Source of the DNA: Rivibacter subsaxonicus
Lineage (GTDB): Bacteria > Pseudomonadota > Gammaproteobacteria > Burkholderiales > Burkholderiaceae_C
NCBI RefSeq assembly: GCF_004217215.1
Contig: NZ_SHKP01000004.1
Coordinates: 218,829-282,828 of the forward strand
Direction of reading: 5' to 3'
Length of the DNA stretch: 64,000 nucleotides
Part shown: positions 26,365 through 35,131 of the stretch, piece after piece
Position numbering within the stretch: position 1 is the first letter of the stretch
Layout: each line of letters starts with the position of its first letter
The notes under the pieces: model-generated
Told to the model about the DNA's origin: nothing
What the model saw: the letters and a program-made list of their open reading frames with translations, nothing else
The model's database searches: none
Position numbers and translations under genes: made by a program

Positions 26365-27594
26365 TCAGGCGCGCAGCTTGAAACCGTCGGCGTACTTCGC
26401 CGGGTCCTTGCCGTCCCAGGCGGTGCCGTCGATCAGCTTGCTGGTGCGCAGAACATCCTTGGGCACGTTCACCTTGGCGAGTGCGGCGCCCTGCCTGTAG
26501 AGCTCGACCTGGTTGACCTTCTTTGCCACCGCCAGGTAGTCGGGGTGCTCCTTCAGCAGACCCCAGCGCTTGTGCTGGGTCAGGAACCACATGCCGTCCG
26601 ACAGGTACGGGAAGTTCACCGAGCCGTCGTTGTAGAACTTCATGTGGTTCGGGTCGTCCCAGGTCTTGCCGAGGCCGTTCTGGTAGCGGCCGAGGATGCG
26701 CTGGTTGATGACGTCGACGCTGGTGTTGACGTAGGCCTTGTCGGCGATGGTCTCGGCCATCTGGTTCTTGTTCTTGAGGCTGGCGTCGATCCAGCGGCTG
26801 GCCTCGAGCACCGCCGCGATCACCGCGCGGCAGGTGTTGGGGTTCTTCTGCACGAAGTCGAGCGAAGTGCCGAGCGCCTTCTCGGGGTGGTCCTGCCAGA
26901 TGTCCTGGGTGGTGGCGGCGGTGATGCCGATGCCGTCGGCGATCGCGCGGTGGTTCCAGGGCTCGCCGACGCAGTAGCCGTCCATGTTGCCCACCCGCAT
27001 GTTGGCCACCATCTGCGGCGGCGGCACGGTGATGACCTTGGCGTCCTTGAGCGGGTTGATGCCGTAGGTCGCCAGCCAGTAGTACAGCCACATCGCGTGG
27101 GTGCCGGTGGGAAAGGTCTGGGCGAAGGTGAACTCGCGCTTGTCGGCCGCCATCGCCTTGGCCAGCGAGGCGCCGTCGACCGCCTTCTCCTCGGCCAGCT
27201 TCTTCGACAGCGTGATGGCCTGGCCGTTCTGATTGAGGTTCATCAGCACCGCCATGTCCTTCTTGGGACCGCCGACGCCCATCTGCACGCCGTAGAGCAG
27301 GCCCCACAGCACATGCGCCATGTCGAGCTCGCCGTTGACCAGCTTGTCGCGCACGCCGGCCCAGGAGGCTTCCTTGGTCGGGATGATCTTGATGCCGTAC
27401 TTCTCGTCGAACTTGAGCACCGAGGCCATCACCACCGAGGCACAGTCGGTCAGCGGAATGAAGCCGATGCGCACTTCCTTCTTCTCCGGCGCGTCCGAGC
27501 CGGCGGCCCAGGCGCTGGGCGCCACGCCGGCGGTCAGCCCGGCCGCTGCAATGACTGAGCCCTGCTTGATGAATTGGCGTCGTTGTTCGCTCAT
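26365..27594 (-). CDS. nrtA: Nitrate ABC transporter substrate-binding protein
   Basis: About 409 residues. The start carries a twin-arginine-like signal, RRQFIKQ followed by a hydrophobic stretch ending AWA, so export by Tat is likely. The mature part begins KKEVRIGFIPLTDCASVVMA and includes FPTGTHAMWLYYWLATYGINP and GYCVGEPWNH, segments shared by nitrate-binding NrtA/NasF proteins. ATG at 27594 has GAGGGA in front of it; another in-frame ATG at 27618 would add eight residues. It is the first structural gene after the sigma-54/ANTAR leader. NasS sensors belong to the same fold, but they lack an export signal, so this is assigned as the transporter component. Confidence 0.93.
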   Translation of the reverse strand: MSEQRRQFIKQGSVIAAAGLTAGVAPSAWAAGSDAPEKKEVRIGFIPLTDCASVVMASVLKFDEKYGIKIIPTKEASWAGVRDKLVNGELDMAHVLWGLLYGVQMGVGGPKKDMAVLMNLNQNGQAITLSKKLAEEKAVDGASLAKAMAADKREFTFAQTFPTGTHAMWLYYWLATYGINPLKDAKVITVPPPQMVANMRVGNMDGYCVGEPWNHRAIADGIGITAATTQDIWQDHPEKALGTSLDFVQKNPNTCRAVIAAVLEASRWIDASLKNKNQMAETIADKAYVNTSVDVINQRILGRYQNGLGKTWDDPNHMKFYNDGSVNFPYLSDGMWFLTQHKRWGLLKEHPDYLAVAKKVNQVELYRQGAALAKVNVPKDVLRTSKLIDGTAWDGKDPAKYADGFKLRA

Positions 27595-27640
27595 CAGTCC
27601 CTCACGCGTGTTCGTCATCTCGATTCCCCTGGAAGCACCG

Positions 27641-27743
27641 CAAAAAAGCAAAAAGGCGTCGCGGTCGCTCCGCGCTGGTGCGCTGAGCCGACCGGACGCC
27701 TTTGTCCGAACCTGTCTGGTGCGAGGGCGACGCCGTTGCCGCC
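27641..27743 (-). promoter_or_regulatory. ANTAR-type nitrate antitermination leader
   Basis: On the minus strand hairpin P1 is GGCGGC-AACGGC-GTCGCC (27726-27743) and hairpin P2 is CGGAC-AAAGGC-GTCCG (27693-27708). Both loops are hexamers with A at position 1 and G at position 4, the rule for RNA targets of ANTAR proteins. The 3' half of P2 overlaps the 5' arm (27695-27701) of a long terminator hairpin spanning 27654-27701, which is followed by a T-rich tract at 27641-27653. Bound NasT would therefore hold P2 and block the terminator. The layout repeats the Klebsiella nasF leader and the Azotobacter nas leader. Confidence 0.85.
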
Positions 27744-27759
27744 TTCGTGCCTATTGCAT

Positions 27760-27775
27760 TGCAGCAACCGTGCCA
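27760..27775 (-). promoter_or_regulatory. Sigma-54 (-24/-12) promoter of the nitrate operon
   Basis: The minus strand reads TGGCACGGTTGCTGCA, which matches the sigma-54 consensus TGGCACG-N4-TTGC(A/T) at all fixed positions but one (CTGCA instead of TTGCA), with the -24 GG and -12 GC correctly spaced. It lies just after the nasT stop (27782). Transcription would start near 27749, only a few bases before ANTAR hairpin P1, so the leader begins almost at its first regulatory hairpin. This implies activation by an NtrC-type protein under nitrogen limitation. Confidence 0.75.
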
Positions 27776-27781
27776 GGACTC

Positions 27782-28378
27782 CTAGCCGAGGAGTTCGTGG
27801 GCCTCGATCACCTTGGCAGCCACCTCGTGCAGCTTGAGGCCCTTGTCCATCGCGAGCTTGCGCAGGCGGGCGAAGGCGGCGTCCTCGTCGAGGCCGGCGC
27901 TCTTCATCAGCAGGCCCTTGGCGCGCTCGACGGTCTTGCGCTGCGCCAGTTGGGACGTGGCATCCACGAGCTGGGCGCGCAGCTCGGCCTCCTGCTCGTA
28001 GCGCGCGATCGCCACCTTCAGAACCGGTTGCAGCCGCTCGGGCTGGAGCCCGGCGACGACGTAGGCGCTCACGCCGGCCTTGAGCGCGAGGCGCATCGGG
28101 TCCTCGGCATCGTCCTCCGAGAACACCACCACCGGGCGCGGGTTGCGGCTGCCGAGCAGCGCCAGGTGCTCGAGCGTGTCGCGGGTCGGCGACTCGCTGT
28201 CGACGATCACCACGTCGGGTTGCAGCCGCAGCACGCAGTCGTGGATCAGCGTGGCCTGCTCGATCACGCCGACCACCTCGCAGCCCTGGCGCGCGAGTTC
28301 GTCGCGGATCAGGCCGGTGCGATGGGCACCGTCGTCGATCAGCAGCACGCGCAGGGTGGGGGAGGATTCCGACTTCAT
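27782..28378 (-). CDS. nasT: ANTAR-domain nitrate regulator (NasT type)
   Basis: 198 residues. An N-terminal response-regulator-like domain (RVLLIDDGAHRTGLIRDEL at residue 10, DVVIVDSESP near residue 56) leads through a coiled helix into a C-terminal ANTAR domain (residues 130-190: RKTVERAKGLLMKSAGLDEDAAFARLRKLAMDKG). NasT proteins bind paired hexaloop hairpins in nas leader RNA and prevent termination when nitrate is present. Such a leader lies immediately downstream. In other bacteria a nitrate-sensing partner, NasS, holds NasT inactive; no nasS is next to this gene. The ATG at 28378 was chosen over a TTG at 28393. Confidence 0.92.
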   Translation of the reverse strand: MKSESSPTLRVLLIDDGAHRTGLIRDELARQGCEVVGVIEQATLIHDCVLRLQPDVVIVDSESPTRDTLEHLALLGSRNPRPVVVFSEDDAEDPMRLALKAGVSAYVVAGLQPERLQPVLKVAIARYEQEAELRAQLVDATSQLAQRKTVERAKGLLMKSAGLDEDAAFARLRKLAMDKGLKLHEVAAKVIEAHELLG

Positions 28379-28423
28379 GGTTGGCTGCTGCAACGCAGCA
28401 AAGATCGTGCCCCCGTTTTTGGC

Positions 28424-28450
28424 TGACGTTTACGTAAACGTCAACGTTGA
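28424..28450. promoter_or_regulatory. Palindromic operator before icmF
   Basis: A perfect 20-bp palindrome, TGACGTTTACGTAAACGTCA (28424-28443), overlaps a second 10-bp palindrome TCAACGTTGA (28441-28450). It lies between the divergent nasT and icmF starts, 45 bp before the icmF ATG. TTTACGTAAACG-like palindromes are known operators of regulators of branched-chain amino acid and fatty acid breakdown in proteobacteria (LiuR of the MerR family and some TetR regulators). That would suit an acyl-CoA mutase. The regulator itself is not in the window. Confidence 0.6.
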
Positions 28451-28494
28451 CCCGCTTTCCCTTAGGATTGCGGCTTGCCCCGCGGGAGACCCCC

Positions 28495-31400
28495 ATGACC
28501 GACCTGTCCGCCGACCACAAGGCGCTCGCCGACTATCGCCCCACGCGCAAGCTGCGCTTCGTCACCGCCGCCTCGCTGTTCGACGGCCATGACGCGTCGA
28601 TCAACATCATGCGACGCATCCTGATGAGCATGGGCGCCGAGGTCATCCACCTCGGCCACAACCGCTCGGTCGACGAAGTGGTCACGGCCGCGCTGCAGGA
28701 AGACGCGCATGGCATCGCGGTCAGCAGCTACCAGGGCGGCCATGTCGAATACTTCAAGTACATGGTCGAGCTGTTGCGCGGCCGTGGCGGGGAGCACATC
28801 AACGTCTTTGGCGGCGGCGGCGGCGTGATCGTGCCGGCCGAGATCCGCGAGCTGGCGGCGCAGGGCGTGCGCATCTTCAGCCCCGAGGACGGCCAGCGCA
28901 TGGGCCTGCCGGGAATGATCGGCGAGATGCTGATGCGCGCCGACCAGGGCCCGCGCGACGGGGCACCGGCGAGCGTCGAGGCGCTCGCCGGCCACGGCGA
29001 GGCCGCGTGGCGCGCGCTGGCGCAAACCATCAGCGCGCTCGAAGAGGGCACGGCCGACGCCGCGCTGAAGGCGGCGGTGCATGCCAAGGCCAAGGGCGCA
29101 CGCATCCCGGTGCTCGGCATCACCGGCACCGGCGGGGCCGGCAAGAGCAGCCTGACCGACGAGCTGATCCGGCGCCTGCGGCTGGACCAGGACGACGCGC
29201 TTCGCGTGGCGGTGATCTCGATCGACCCCTCGCGCCGCAAGAGCGGCGGCGCGCTGCTCGGCGACCGGATCCGGATGAACGCGATCTCGCCATGGTCGAA
29301 GGGCGCGCGGGTCTTCATGCGCTCGCTCGCCACGCGCGAGGCCGGCTCCGAGATCTCGCAGGCGCTGCCCGACGTGGTCGCCGCCTGCAAGGCCGCCGGC
29401 TTCGACCTGGTGATCGTCGAGACCTCGGGCATCGGCCAGGGCGACGCGGCGATCGTGCCGCACGTGGACGTGCCGATGTATGTGATGACGCCCGAGTTCG
29501 GCGCCGCCAGCCAGCTCGAGAAGATCGACATGCTCGACTTCGCCGAGTTCGTCGCGATCAACAAGTTCGACCGCAAGGGCGCGGCCGATGCGTTGCGCGA
29601 CGTCGCCAAGCAGGTCCAGCGCAACAAGGAGGCCTGGAGCACGCCACCCGACAAGATGCCGGTGTTTGGCACCATGGCCAGCCGCTTCAACGACGACGGC
29701 GTCACGGCGCTCTGGCATGGCCTGGCGGCGCGGCTGTCGGAACTCGGCCTGCCGCTGAAGGAAGGCCGCCTGCCGAAGGTGGCGGTGCGCCACAGCACGC
29801 ACCAGGCCAGCATCGTGCCGGCTGCGCGTGGCCGCTACCTGGCCGAGATTTCGGACACGGTGCATGGCTACAAGAAGCGCGTTGCTCAGCAGGCCCAGGT
29901 CGCGCGCGCGGTGCAGCAGTTGCAGGCGAGTGCGGCGATGCTGCAGACCGACAAGCCCGAGCGCCATCGCGCGGTCGAGGCGGTGCTCGACCTGGTGCAA
30001 CAGCGCGAGACGCTGCTCGAACCCGGCGCGAAGAAGCTGCTCGCGATGTGGCCCGAGATGCAGAAGGCCTACGCCGGCGACGAGTACGTGGTGAAGATCC
30101 GCGACAAGGAGATCCGCACCGCGCTGGTCCACACCACGCTGTCGGGCACCAAGGTGCGCAAGGTCGCGCTGCCGCGCTGGGCCGACCATGGCGAGATCCT
30201 GCAGTGGCTGATGCTCGAGAACGTGCCGGGCAGCTTCCCGTACACCGCCGGCACCTTTGCCTTCAAGCGCGAGGGCGAGGACCCCACGCGCATGTTCGCC
30301 GGTGAGGGCGATGCCTTCCGTACCAACCGCCGTTTCAAGCTGCTCAGCGAGGGTCTGCCGGCCAAGCGGCTGAGCACCGCCTTCGACTCGGTCACCCTCT
30401 ACGGCGCCGATCCGGCGCCGCGGCCCGACATCTACGGCAAGGTCGGCAACTCGGGTGTGAGCATCGCTACGCTCGACGACATGAAGGTGCTCTACGGCGG
30501 ATTCGACCTCACGAACCCCAGCACCTCGGTCAGCATGACGATCAACGGCCCGGCGCCGACGATCCTGGCGATGTTCATGAACACCGCGATCGACCAGAAC
30601 ATCGGCAAGTTCAGCGCCGACAACGGTCGCGAACCGACCGACGACGAGGCCGCCAAGATCCGCGCCTGGACGCTGGCCAACGTGCGCGGCACGGTGCAGG
30701 CCGACATCCTCAAGGAAGACCAGGGCCAGAACACCTGCATCTTCAGCACCGAGTTCTCGCTCAAGGTGATGGGCGACATTGCCTCGTACTTCGTGCATCA
30801 CGACGTGCGCAACTTCTACTCGGTCAGCATCTCGGGCTATCACATCGCCGAGGCTGGCGCGAATCCGATCTCGCAGCTCGCCTTCACGCTCAGCAACGGC
30901 TTCACCTTCGTGGAGGCGTATCTGGCGCGCGGCATGCACATCGACGACTTCGCGCCCAATCTGAGCTTTTTCTTCAGCAACGGCATGGACCCGGAGTACA
31001 CCGTGATGGGCCGCGTGGCGCGTCGCATCTGGGCGGTCGCGATGAAGGAGAAATACGGCGCCAACGAGCGCTCGCAGAAGCTCAAGTACCACGTGCAGAC
31101 CAGCGGCCGCAGCCTGCACGCGCAGGAGATCCAGTTCAACGACATCCGCACCACGCTGCAGGCGCTGATCGCGATCTACGACAACTGCAACTCGCTGCAC
31201 ACCAATGCCTTCGACGAGGCGATCACGACGCCGACCGAGGACAGCGTGCGCCGCGCGATGGCGATCCAGATGATCATCAACCGCGAGTGGGGCCTGGCCA
31301 AGAACGAGAACCCGAACCAGGGCGCCTTCATCGTCGACGAGCTGACCGAGCTGGTCGAGGAGGCGGTGCTGGCCGAGTTCGAGCGTATCAGCGAGCGCGG

Positions 31401-31785
31401 CGGCGTGCTCGGCGCGATGGAGACCGGCTACCAGCGCGGTCGCATCCAGGACGAGAGCATGCACTACGAGATGCTCAAGCACACCGGCGAGCTGCCGATC
31501 ATCGGCGTCAACACCTTCCGCAACCCGCATGGCGACGCGGTCGCCGAGACGCTGGAGCTGGCGCGCTCGACGGAGGAAGAGAAGCAGTCGCAGCTGAAGC
31601 GGCTGGCCGAGTTCCACGCGACGCACGCGGCGGCAGCGCCGGTGATGCTGGCGCGGCTTCAGCAGGCGGTGATCGAGGACCGCAACGTCTTCGAGGTGCT
31701 GATGGACGCGGTGCGCGTCTGCTCGCTCGGGCAGATCACGAACGCGCTGTTCGAGGTCGGCGGGCAGTACCGGCGGAGCATGTAG
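28495..31785 (+). CDS. icmF: Fused isobutyryl-CoA mutase IcmF
   Basis: 1096 residues. IcmF is a B12-dependent mutase with its own G-protein chaperone in one chain; it interconverts isobutyryl-CoA and n-butyryl-CoA. In order: the B12-binding domain (Asp30-Gly-His32 in LFDGHDAS), a P-loop GTPase domain ([12 protein letters not shown] near residues 207-218, NKFD near residue 356), a linker, and the mutase TIM barrel ([16 protein letters not shown] and the C-terminal [13 protein letters not shown]). The length matches known IcmF (about 1090 residues). ATG at 28495 is preceded by GGGAG. It is divergent from nasT and has no acyl-CoA neighbours here. Exact acyl substrate specificity cannot be read by eye. 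Confidence 0.96.
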   Translation: MTDLSADHKALADYRPTRKLRFVTAASLFDGHDASINIMRRILMSMGAEVIHLGHNRSVDEVVTAALQEDAHGIAVSSYQGGHVEYFKYMVELLRGRGGEHINVFGGGGGVIVPAEIRELAAQGVRIFSPEDGQRMGLPGMIGEMLMRADQGPRDGAPASVEALAGHGEAAWRALAQTISALEEGTADAALKAAVHAKAKGARIPVLGITGTGGAGKSSLTDELIRRLRLDQDDALRVAVISIDPSRRKSGGALLGDRIRMNAISPWSKGARVFMRSLATREAGSEISQALPDVVAACKAAGFDLVIVETSGIGQGDAAIVPHVDVPMYVMTPEFGAASQLEKIDMLDFAEFVAINKFDRKGAADALRDVAKQVQRNKEAWSTPPDKMPVFGTMASRFNDDGVTALWHGLAARLSELGLPLKEGRLPKVAVRHSTHQASIVPAARGRYLAEISDTVHGYKKRVAQQAQVARAVQQLQASAAMLQTDKPERHRAVEAVLDLVQQRETLLEPGAKKLLAMWPEMQKAYAGDEYVVKIRDKEIRTALVHTTLSGTKVRKVALPRWADHGEILQWLMLENVPGSFPYTAGTFAFKREGEDPTRMFAGEGDAFRTNRRFKLLSEGLPAKRLSTAFDSVTLYGADPAPRPDIYGKVGNSGVSIATLDDMKVLYGGFDLTNPSTSVSMTINGPAPTILAMFMNTAIDQNIGKFSADNGREPTDDEAAKIRAWTLANVRGTVQADILKEDQGQNTCIFSTEFSLKVMGDIASYFVHHDVRNFYSVSISGYHIAEAGANPISQLAFTLSNGFTFVEAYLARGMHIDDFAPNLSFFFSNGMDPEYTVMGRVARRIWAVAMKEKYGANERSQKLKYHVQTSGRSLHAQEIQFNDIRTTLQALIAIYDNCNSLHTNAFDEAITTPTEDSVRRAMAIQMIINREWGLAKNENPNQGAFIVDELTELVEEAVLAEFERISERGGVLGAMETGYQRGRIQDESMHYEMLKHTGELPIIGVNTFRNPHGDAVAETLELARSTEEEKQSQLKRLAEFHATHAAAAPVMLARLQQAVIEDRNVFEVLMDAVRVCSLGQITNALFEVGGQYRRSM

Positions 31786-31803
31786 GCGGCCGTCGCGCGG
31801 CGC

Positions 31804-32358
31804 TCAGGCAGCGCCTGCCGCCTGCCGCGCCCGCCACGCCGTCAACAGCGCCCGCACCTCCTCGTCGGGTCGCGCCGCCAGCTTGCAGTACTCCGAGCAA
31901 TCGCTCTTGCGGGTCAGCAGCCGGTGGTTGACCAACTCGCGGCGCAGCGTCACGTGGTCGCCGAAGGCGTTGGCCGCGCGCAGCACCGCGTTGACCTCGC
32001 GCTCGGTGTAGGGCCGCTTGGCCTCGAAGCGGGTCCACAGCACCCACATCGCCATGCGCTGCACCGTGAACTTGGTGGGCCAGCGCAGCAGGCGGCCCTC
32101 GGCGTCGAACTGCATCAGCGTGCGCCGCGCGTTGTCGGACAGCGGCGGCGGTGCCGCCTGCGCCGGGCGTGCCACCGGCGGCGCGGCCTTCAGCGCCTGG
32201 ACGTTGCGGTAGCCGGCAGCGGCGGCGATCAGGTTGAGCAACTCGACGTGGCCGGGCGCTTCGGTGCTTGCCGGCGCGCGCGCCTTGAGCGCGCGGCCCA
32301 GGCTGCGGGCGAAGGCGGACAGGTCCTCGATGACGAGCGTGGTGGCTTCTCGGGCCAT
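31804..32358 (-). CDS. DUF2087 domain protein
   Basis: 184 residues. The C-terminal half (WPTKFTVQRMAMWVLWTRFE, then REVNAVLRAANAFGDHVTLRRELVNHRLLTR) matches the DUF2087 domain, often found as a stand-alone protein or fused to transcription regulators; its function is unknown. The N-terminal 60 residues contain HVELLNLIAAAAGYRNVQALKA, a segment also seen at the start of some glyoxalase-related proteins. The ATG at 32358 is preferred to an upstream one at 32409 for its fit with the domain start. It is convergent with icmF, with 18 bp between the stops. Confidence 0.8.
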   Translation of the reverse strand: MAREATTLVIEDLSAFARSLGRALKARAPASTEAPGHVELLNLIAAAAGYRNVQALKAAPPVARPAQAAPPPLSDNARRTLMQFDAEGRLLRWPTKFTVQRMAMWVLWTRFEAKRPYTEREVNAVLRAANAFGDHVTLRRELVNHRLLTRKSDCSEYCKLAARPDEEVRALLTAWRARQAAGAA

Positions 32359-32588
32359 GGCAATGACTCCAAATGCGGGCAGCCGCTCGGGACGACCGTG
32401 CATGCGCACGATGTCGGGGATCGCCGTCTTGCCGAGCCCGAGCCGCTGCCGCAGGGAGCGTGCATGGCGGAGGAGGGGTCAAGGATGCCGTGGCAGGTTT
32501 AGCTCGCGGACGGGCCGCGCGGCGATGCCTGGGTGAACTGCCGACCGGCGCGAAGTCTAGCGCGCGTTCGCCGCGCCGGCTCGCCAGG

Positions 32589-32954
32589 TCAGGGCATCGC
32601 CGCGCCCACCGCCTGGCGCACCGGGATCCCGGCCGGGTCGAAGCCGTCCAGGCAATGGACGTTGATGCCGAGGTGGTCGGGCGTCACCCGCTTGCGATGA
32701 AAGGGGTAGATGCCGCAGACGCTGCAAAAGTAGTGGCGAGCCGTCATCGTGTGAAAGCGGTACTCGGTGAGCGCATCCGCGCCGGCGAGCAGCCTGAAGC
32801 GGCTCTCGTGGACCTTGACCATCAGCGCGTTCTTGCGGCGGCAGATGGAGCAGTCGCACATCGTGAGCTCCGGAAAGTCGGTCTCGATCTCGAAGCGGAC
32901 CGCGCCGCAATGGCAGTTGCCGCGATAAGTCTGCAGTGACCTGGGGTTCGTCAT
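32589..32954 (-). CDS. GFA/CENP-V family zinc protein (copy 1)
   Basis: 121 residues. The three Cys clusters of the GFA/CENP-V fold are clear: GNCHCGAVRFE at residues 12-22, MCDCSICRRK near residue 32, and YFCSVCGIYPFH near residue 75. Family members bind two zinc ions; the name comes from a proposed S-hydroxymethyl-glutathione synthase, but that activity is doubtful for most members. A second member with the same spacing lies at 33535-33945. Between them is an SRPBCC gene. Function is unknown; a role with glutathione adducts is only an analogy. Confidence 0.87.
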   Translation of the reverse strand: MTNPRSLQTYRGNCHCGAVRFEIETDFPELTMCDCSICRRKNALMVKVHESRFRLLAGADALTEYRFHTMTARHYFCSVCGIYPFHRKRVTPDHLGINVHCLDGFDPAGIPVRQAVGAAMP

Positions 32955-32979
32955 CGCTGCGTAGCGGCTCCGCGCAATC

Positions 32980-33420
32980 TCAATCGGGGATCTCGGCCTC
33001 GACCAGCTTGGCCAGCAGCACCAGTGACTCCTGCCAGCCCAGGTAGCAGCCCTCGACCGGAATCATCGCGGGAATGCCTTCCTGCGTGATGTGGATCTCG
33101 GTGCCGCAGGACACCGCCGTCAGCGCGATGGTGGTCAGCATCTCGCCGGGCAGGTTGGGGTCGTCGAAGGCGTCGGTGTGGCGAATCAGCTCATCCGGCA
33201 CGAGTTCGACGTAGGTGCCGCCGAAGGCGTGGCTGTGGCCGGTCGAGAAGTTGGTGAACGACATCCGGTAGCTGCCGCCCACCTTGGCGTCAAAGTGATG
33301 CACCTTGGCCGTGAAGCCATGCGGCGGCAGCCACTTGACCAGCGCGTCAGGGTCGAGGAAGGCGCGGTACAGGCGGGCCGGGGTGGTGCGCAGGACGCGG
33401 TGCAGTTGAACGGTGCTCAT
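32980..33420 (-). CDS. SRPBCC/AHSA1-like domain protein
   Basis: 146 residues of the START-like (SRPBCC) fold, AHSA1 branch: the opening VQLHRVLRTTPARLYRAFLDPDALVKWLPP, the central GGSYRMSFTN strand and the C-terminal GWQESLVLLAKLVE helix are typical. These small proteins form a hydrophobic cavity and bind unknown lipophilic ligands; in many genomes they are transcribed with ArsR-type regulators, but none is present here. It lies 25 bp upstream of the GFA gene in the same direction, so the two may be cotranscribed. Confidence 0.85.
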   Translation of the reverse strand: MSTVQLHRVLRTTPARLYRAFLDPDALVKWLPPHGFTAKVHHFDAKVGGSYRMSFTNFSTGHSHAFGGTYVELVPDELIRHTDAFDDPNLPGEMLTTIALTAVSCGTEIHITQEGIPAMIPVEGCYLGWQESLVLLAKLVEAEIPD

Positions 33421-33534
33421 GGGCGGGCTCGGTGGCGGGTTGGCAGAGGAAGGCCCTCAGAAGGCACGACGAACGGGCGAGGTGGGAATCGACACATTGA
33501 CGGCGCGCGGTGCCAAAGCCCGCCGAACGGAGCC

Positions 33535-33945
33535 TCAGGCGGCGGGGCGCTTGCGGTCGGCCGGATGCTCGACGCCATCGTAGACCGGTACATCGTTCAG
33601 CAGGAAGGGGTTGATGCCTTCGAGGCAGCCGACGTTGTAGCTGTACTGGTCGGGGAACGAGCGCCGCTGGTGATGCGTGTGGATGCCGCAGCGCGAGCAG
33701 AAGTAGTGCCTGGCCACCTTGGTGTTGAACTGGTAGAGCTGCAGGAACTCCGCGCCCTCGACCACGCTGATCCCGGCCAGCGGCACCGAGGCCACGATGG
33801 CGCCCTTGCGCCGGCAGATCGAGCAGTCGCAGCGCCGCGGCTCGACGATGCCGTCCGGGAGCGCCAGTTCGAGCACCACGGCGCCACAGTGGCACGACAG
33901 CCGGTGCCTCGGCAGGACGGCCACGCCGCCAACGGACGTGATCAT
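33535..33945 (-). CDS. GFA/CENP-V family zinc protein (copy 2)
   Basis: 136 residues with the same Cys pattern as the copy at 32589: LSCHCGAVVLEL near residue 17, RRCDCSICRRKG near residue 38, and YFCSRCGIHTHH near residue 80. The shared pattern CDCSICRRK suggests that the two genes are paralogues, diverged in the rest of the chain. Catalytic function is unproven for the family. Its start lies 6 bp after the stop of the DUF1801 gene, so these two are probably one transcript. Confidence 0.87.
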   Translation of the reverse strand: MITSVGGVAVLPRHRLSCHCGAVVLELALPDGIVEPRRCDCSICRRKGAIVASVPLAGISVVEGAEFLQLYQFNTKVARHYFCSRCGIHTHHQRRSFPDQYSYNVGCLEGINPFLLNDVPVYDGVEHPADRKRPAA

Positions 33946-33951
33946 GAGCTC

Positions 33952-34347
33952 TTAACCCGGGGCCTTGGAGCTGTTCAGGGCCACGGCGGCGCGCACGAGA
34001 GCCTTCAACCCATGCTCGTCCAAGGCCTGGCCCTCGTGGAAGTCGATGGCGCGCCGGGTGTTGCCCTGGAGGCTGGCGTTGAAGATGACCGAGGGATCCT
34101 CCAGGGCGGCGCCCTTGGCGAAGGTCATCTTCACGACCTTCTTGTAGGTCTCGCCAGTGCAGATCAATCCCGCGTGCGACCACACCGGAACGTTCCACTT
34201 CCACTCCTCGACGACATCGGGATCGGCCTCCCTGATCAGGGCACGGAGCCGGCCGAGCATCTGGCCCCGCCAGTCGCCGAGCTCGGCGATTCTTGCGTCG
34301 ATCAACTGCGAAGGAGACTTGCCTTCTTGCGACCCGCTCTGCTTCAT
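33952..34347 (-). CDS. DUF1801 (YdhG-like) protein
   Basis: 131 residues. The sequence SPSQLIDARIAELGDWRGQMLGRLRALIREADPDVVEEWKW leads into VPVWSHAGLICTGETYKKVVKMTFAKGAAL, the pattern of the DUF1801/YdhG family of small cytosolic proteins of unknown function. The ATG at 34347 was preferred over an upstream start because the residues before it have no family match. A 6-bp gap to the GFA gene suggests a short operon. These genes are of a kind commonly found in variable clusters in soil bacteria. Confidence 0.83.
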   Translation of the reverse strand: MKQSGSQEGKSPSQLIDARIAELGDWRGQMLGRLRALIREADPDVVEEWKWNVPVWSHAGLICTGETYKKVVKMTFAKGAALEDPSVIFNASLQGNTRRAIDFHEGQALDEHGLKALVRAAVALNSSKAPG

Positions 34348-34443
34348 GTCGTTGCTCTTGTGCGGTGGTGGGAGGACGGCCTCTGCGTCATTCTGCGTTG
34401 GCCTCCGCGGGTGCGCTGTGCGAGAGACCAATGCCGGCGCGCC

Positions 34444-34893
34444 TCACTCGGCCCTGAACTCGACATGCAACGGCGACAGCGGCACCGCGACCAGATGAGC
34501 AGGATTGACCACCTGCATGGTGCAGATCGCACCCGCGGCCGGGACCTGCTCCTTGTACGAGACGACGAGGCGATCATCGCTCTGGGTGACGCGCGTGATC
34601 GACATGGAGTAGCAGCCGTTCGGTCGGCTACCGAGGAAGTAGCCGACCACCTGCTGGCTGCCGAAGTCGATGGCCGGTGCTTGCGGAGGCGGCAGCAGGT
34701 TGGAGCTGAACCTGGCCCAGACGGTGTTGAACTCCGCCTGATTTCGCGCGACCACACCCTCGCCGGCCGTCACGCCGGAGTTGCCGGATTGCGCCACCGT
34801 GGTGAACGGCACGTTCCGGGTTTCGGAGCTGGCTTCGCCGCCGCCGCAAGCGGCGAGCAACGAAGCGACGACCAGTGAGATTGCAGTTCGCAT
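34444..34893 (-). CDS. Lipoprotein with PrcB-like C-terminal domain
   Basis: 149 residues. The signal ends in a lipobox LLAAC (Cys at about residue 16), so the mature protein should be lipidated. The mature part has a Gly-rich linker and then a domain including DFGSQQVVGYFLGSRPNGCYS and RLVVSYKEQVPAAGAICTMQVVNPAHLVAVP, resembling the PrcB C-terminal domain. In treponemes PrcB is a subunit of a protease complex, but isolated domains have no known function. The ATG at 34893 gives an ideal short signal; one at 34902 is an alternative. Confidence 0.72.
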   Translation of the reverse strand: MRTAISLVVASLLAACGGGEASSETRNVPFTTVAQSGNSGVTAGEGVVARNQAEFNTVWARFSSNLLPPPQAPAIDFGSQQVVGYFLGSRPNGCYSMSITRVTQSDDRLVVSYKEQVPAAGAICTMQVVNPAHLVAVPLSPLHVEFRAE

Positions 34894-35131
34894 GCTGTGC
34901 ATTCTGTGCTGCCTGGTCCTCACCAGCGGCCGTCCGCAAGAACCGGGTGTGCTGACTCACCGCCCCCCTTCTGGCGCGATCGCCGGTCCCGACCGCACAA
35001 GCAACGCCACGGTATCGATTCAGACATCAGGGCCTCGCATGGCGCCAGACGCTGATGACCCTTCAGGCAGCTTCATGCCTGCCGCTTGCAGCGCCTGACG
35101 CCGCGCTGGTGCAGATTCCATCTGCGAAGGC

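Noticed and set aside
28462-31626. Long open frame on the minus strand opposite icmF (1054 codons)
   Set aside because: It is a shadow of a very G+C-rich gene; the translated product is low-complexity His/Arg/Gln-rich and matches nothing, while icmF on the plus strand is complete.
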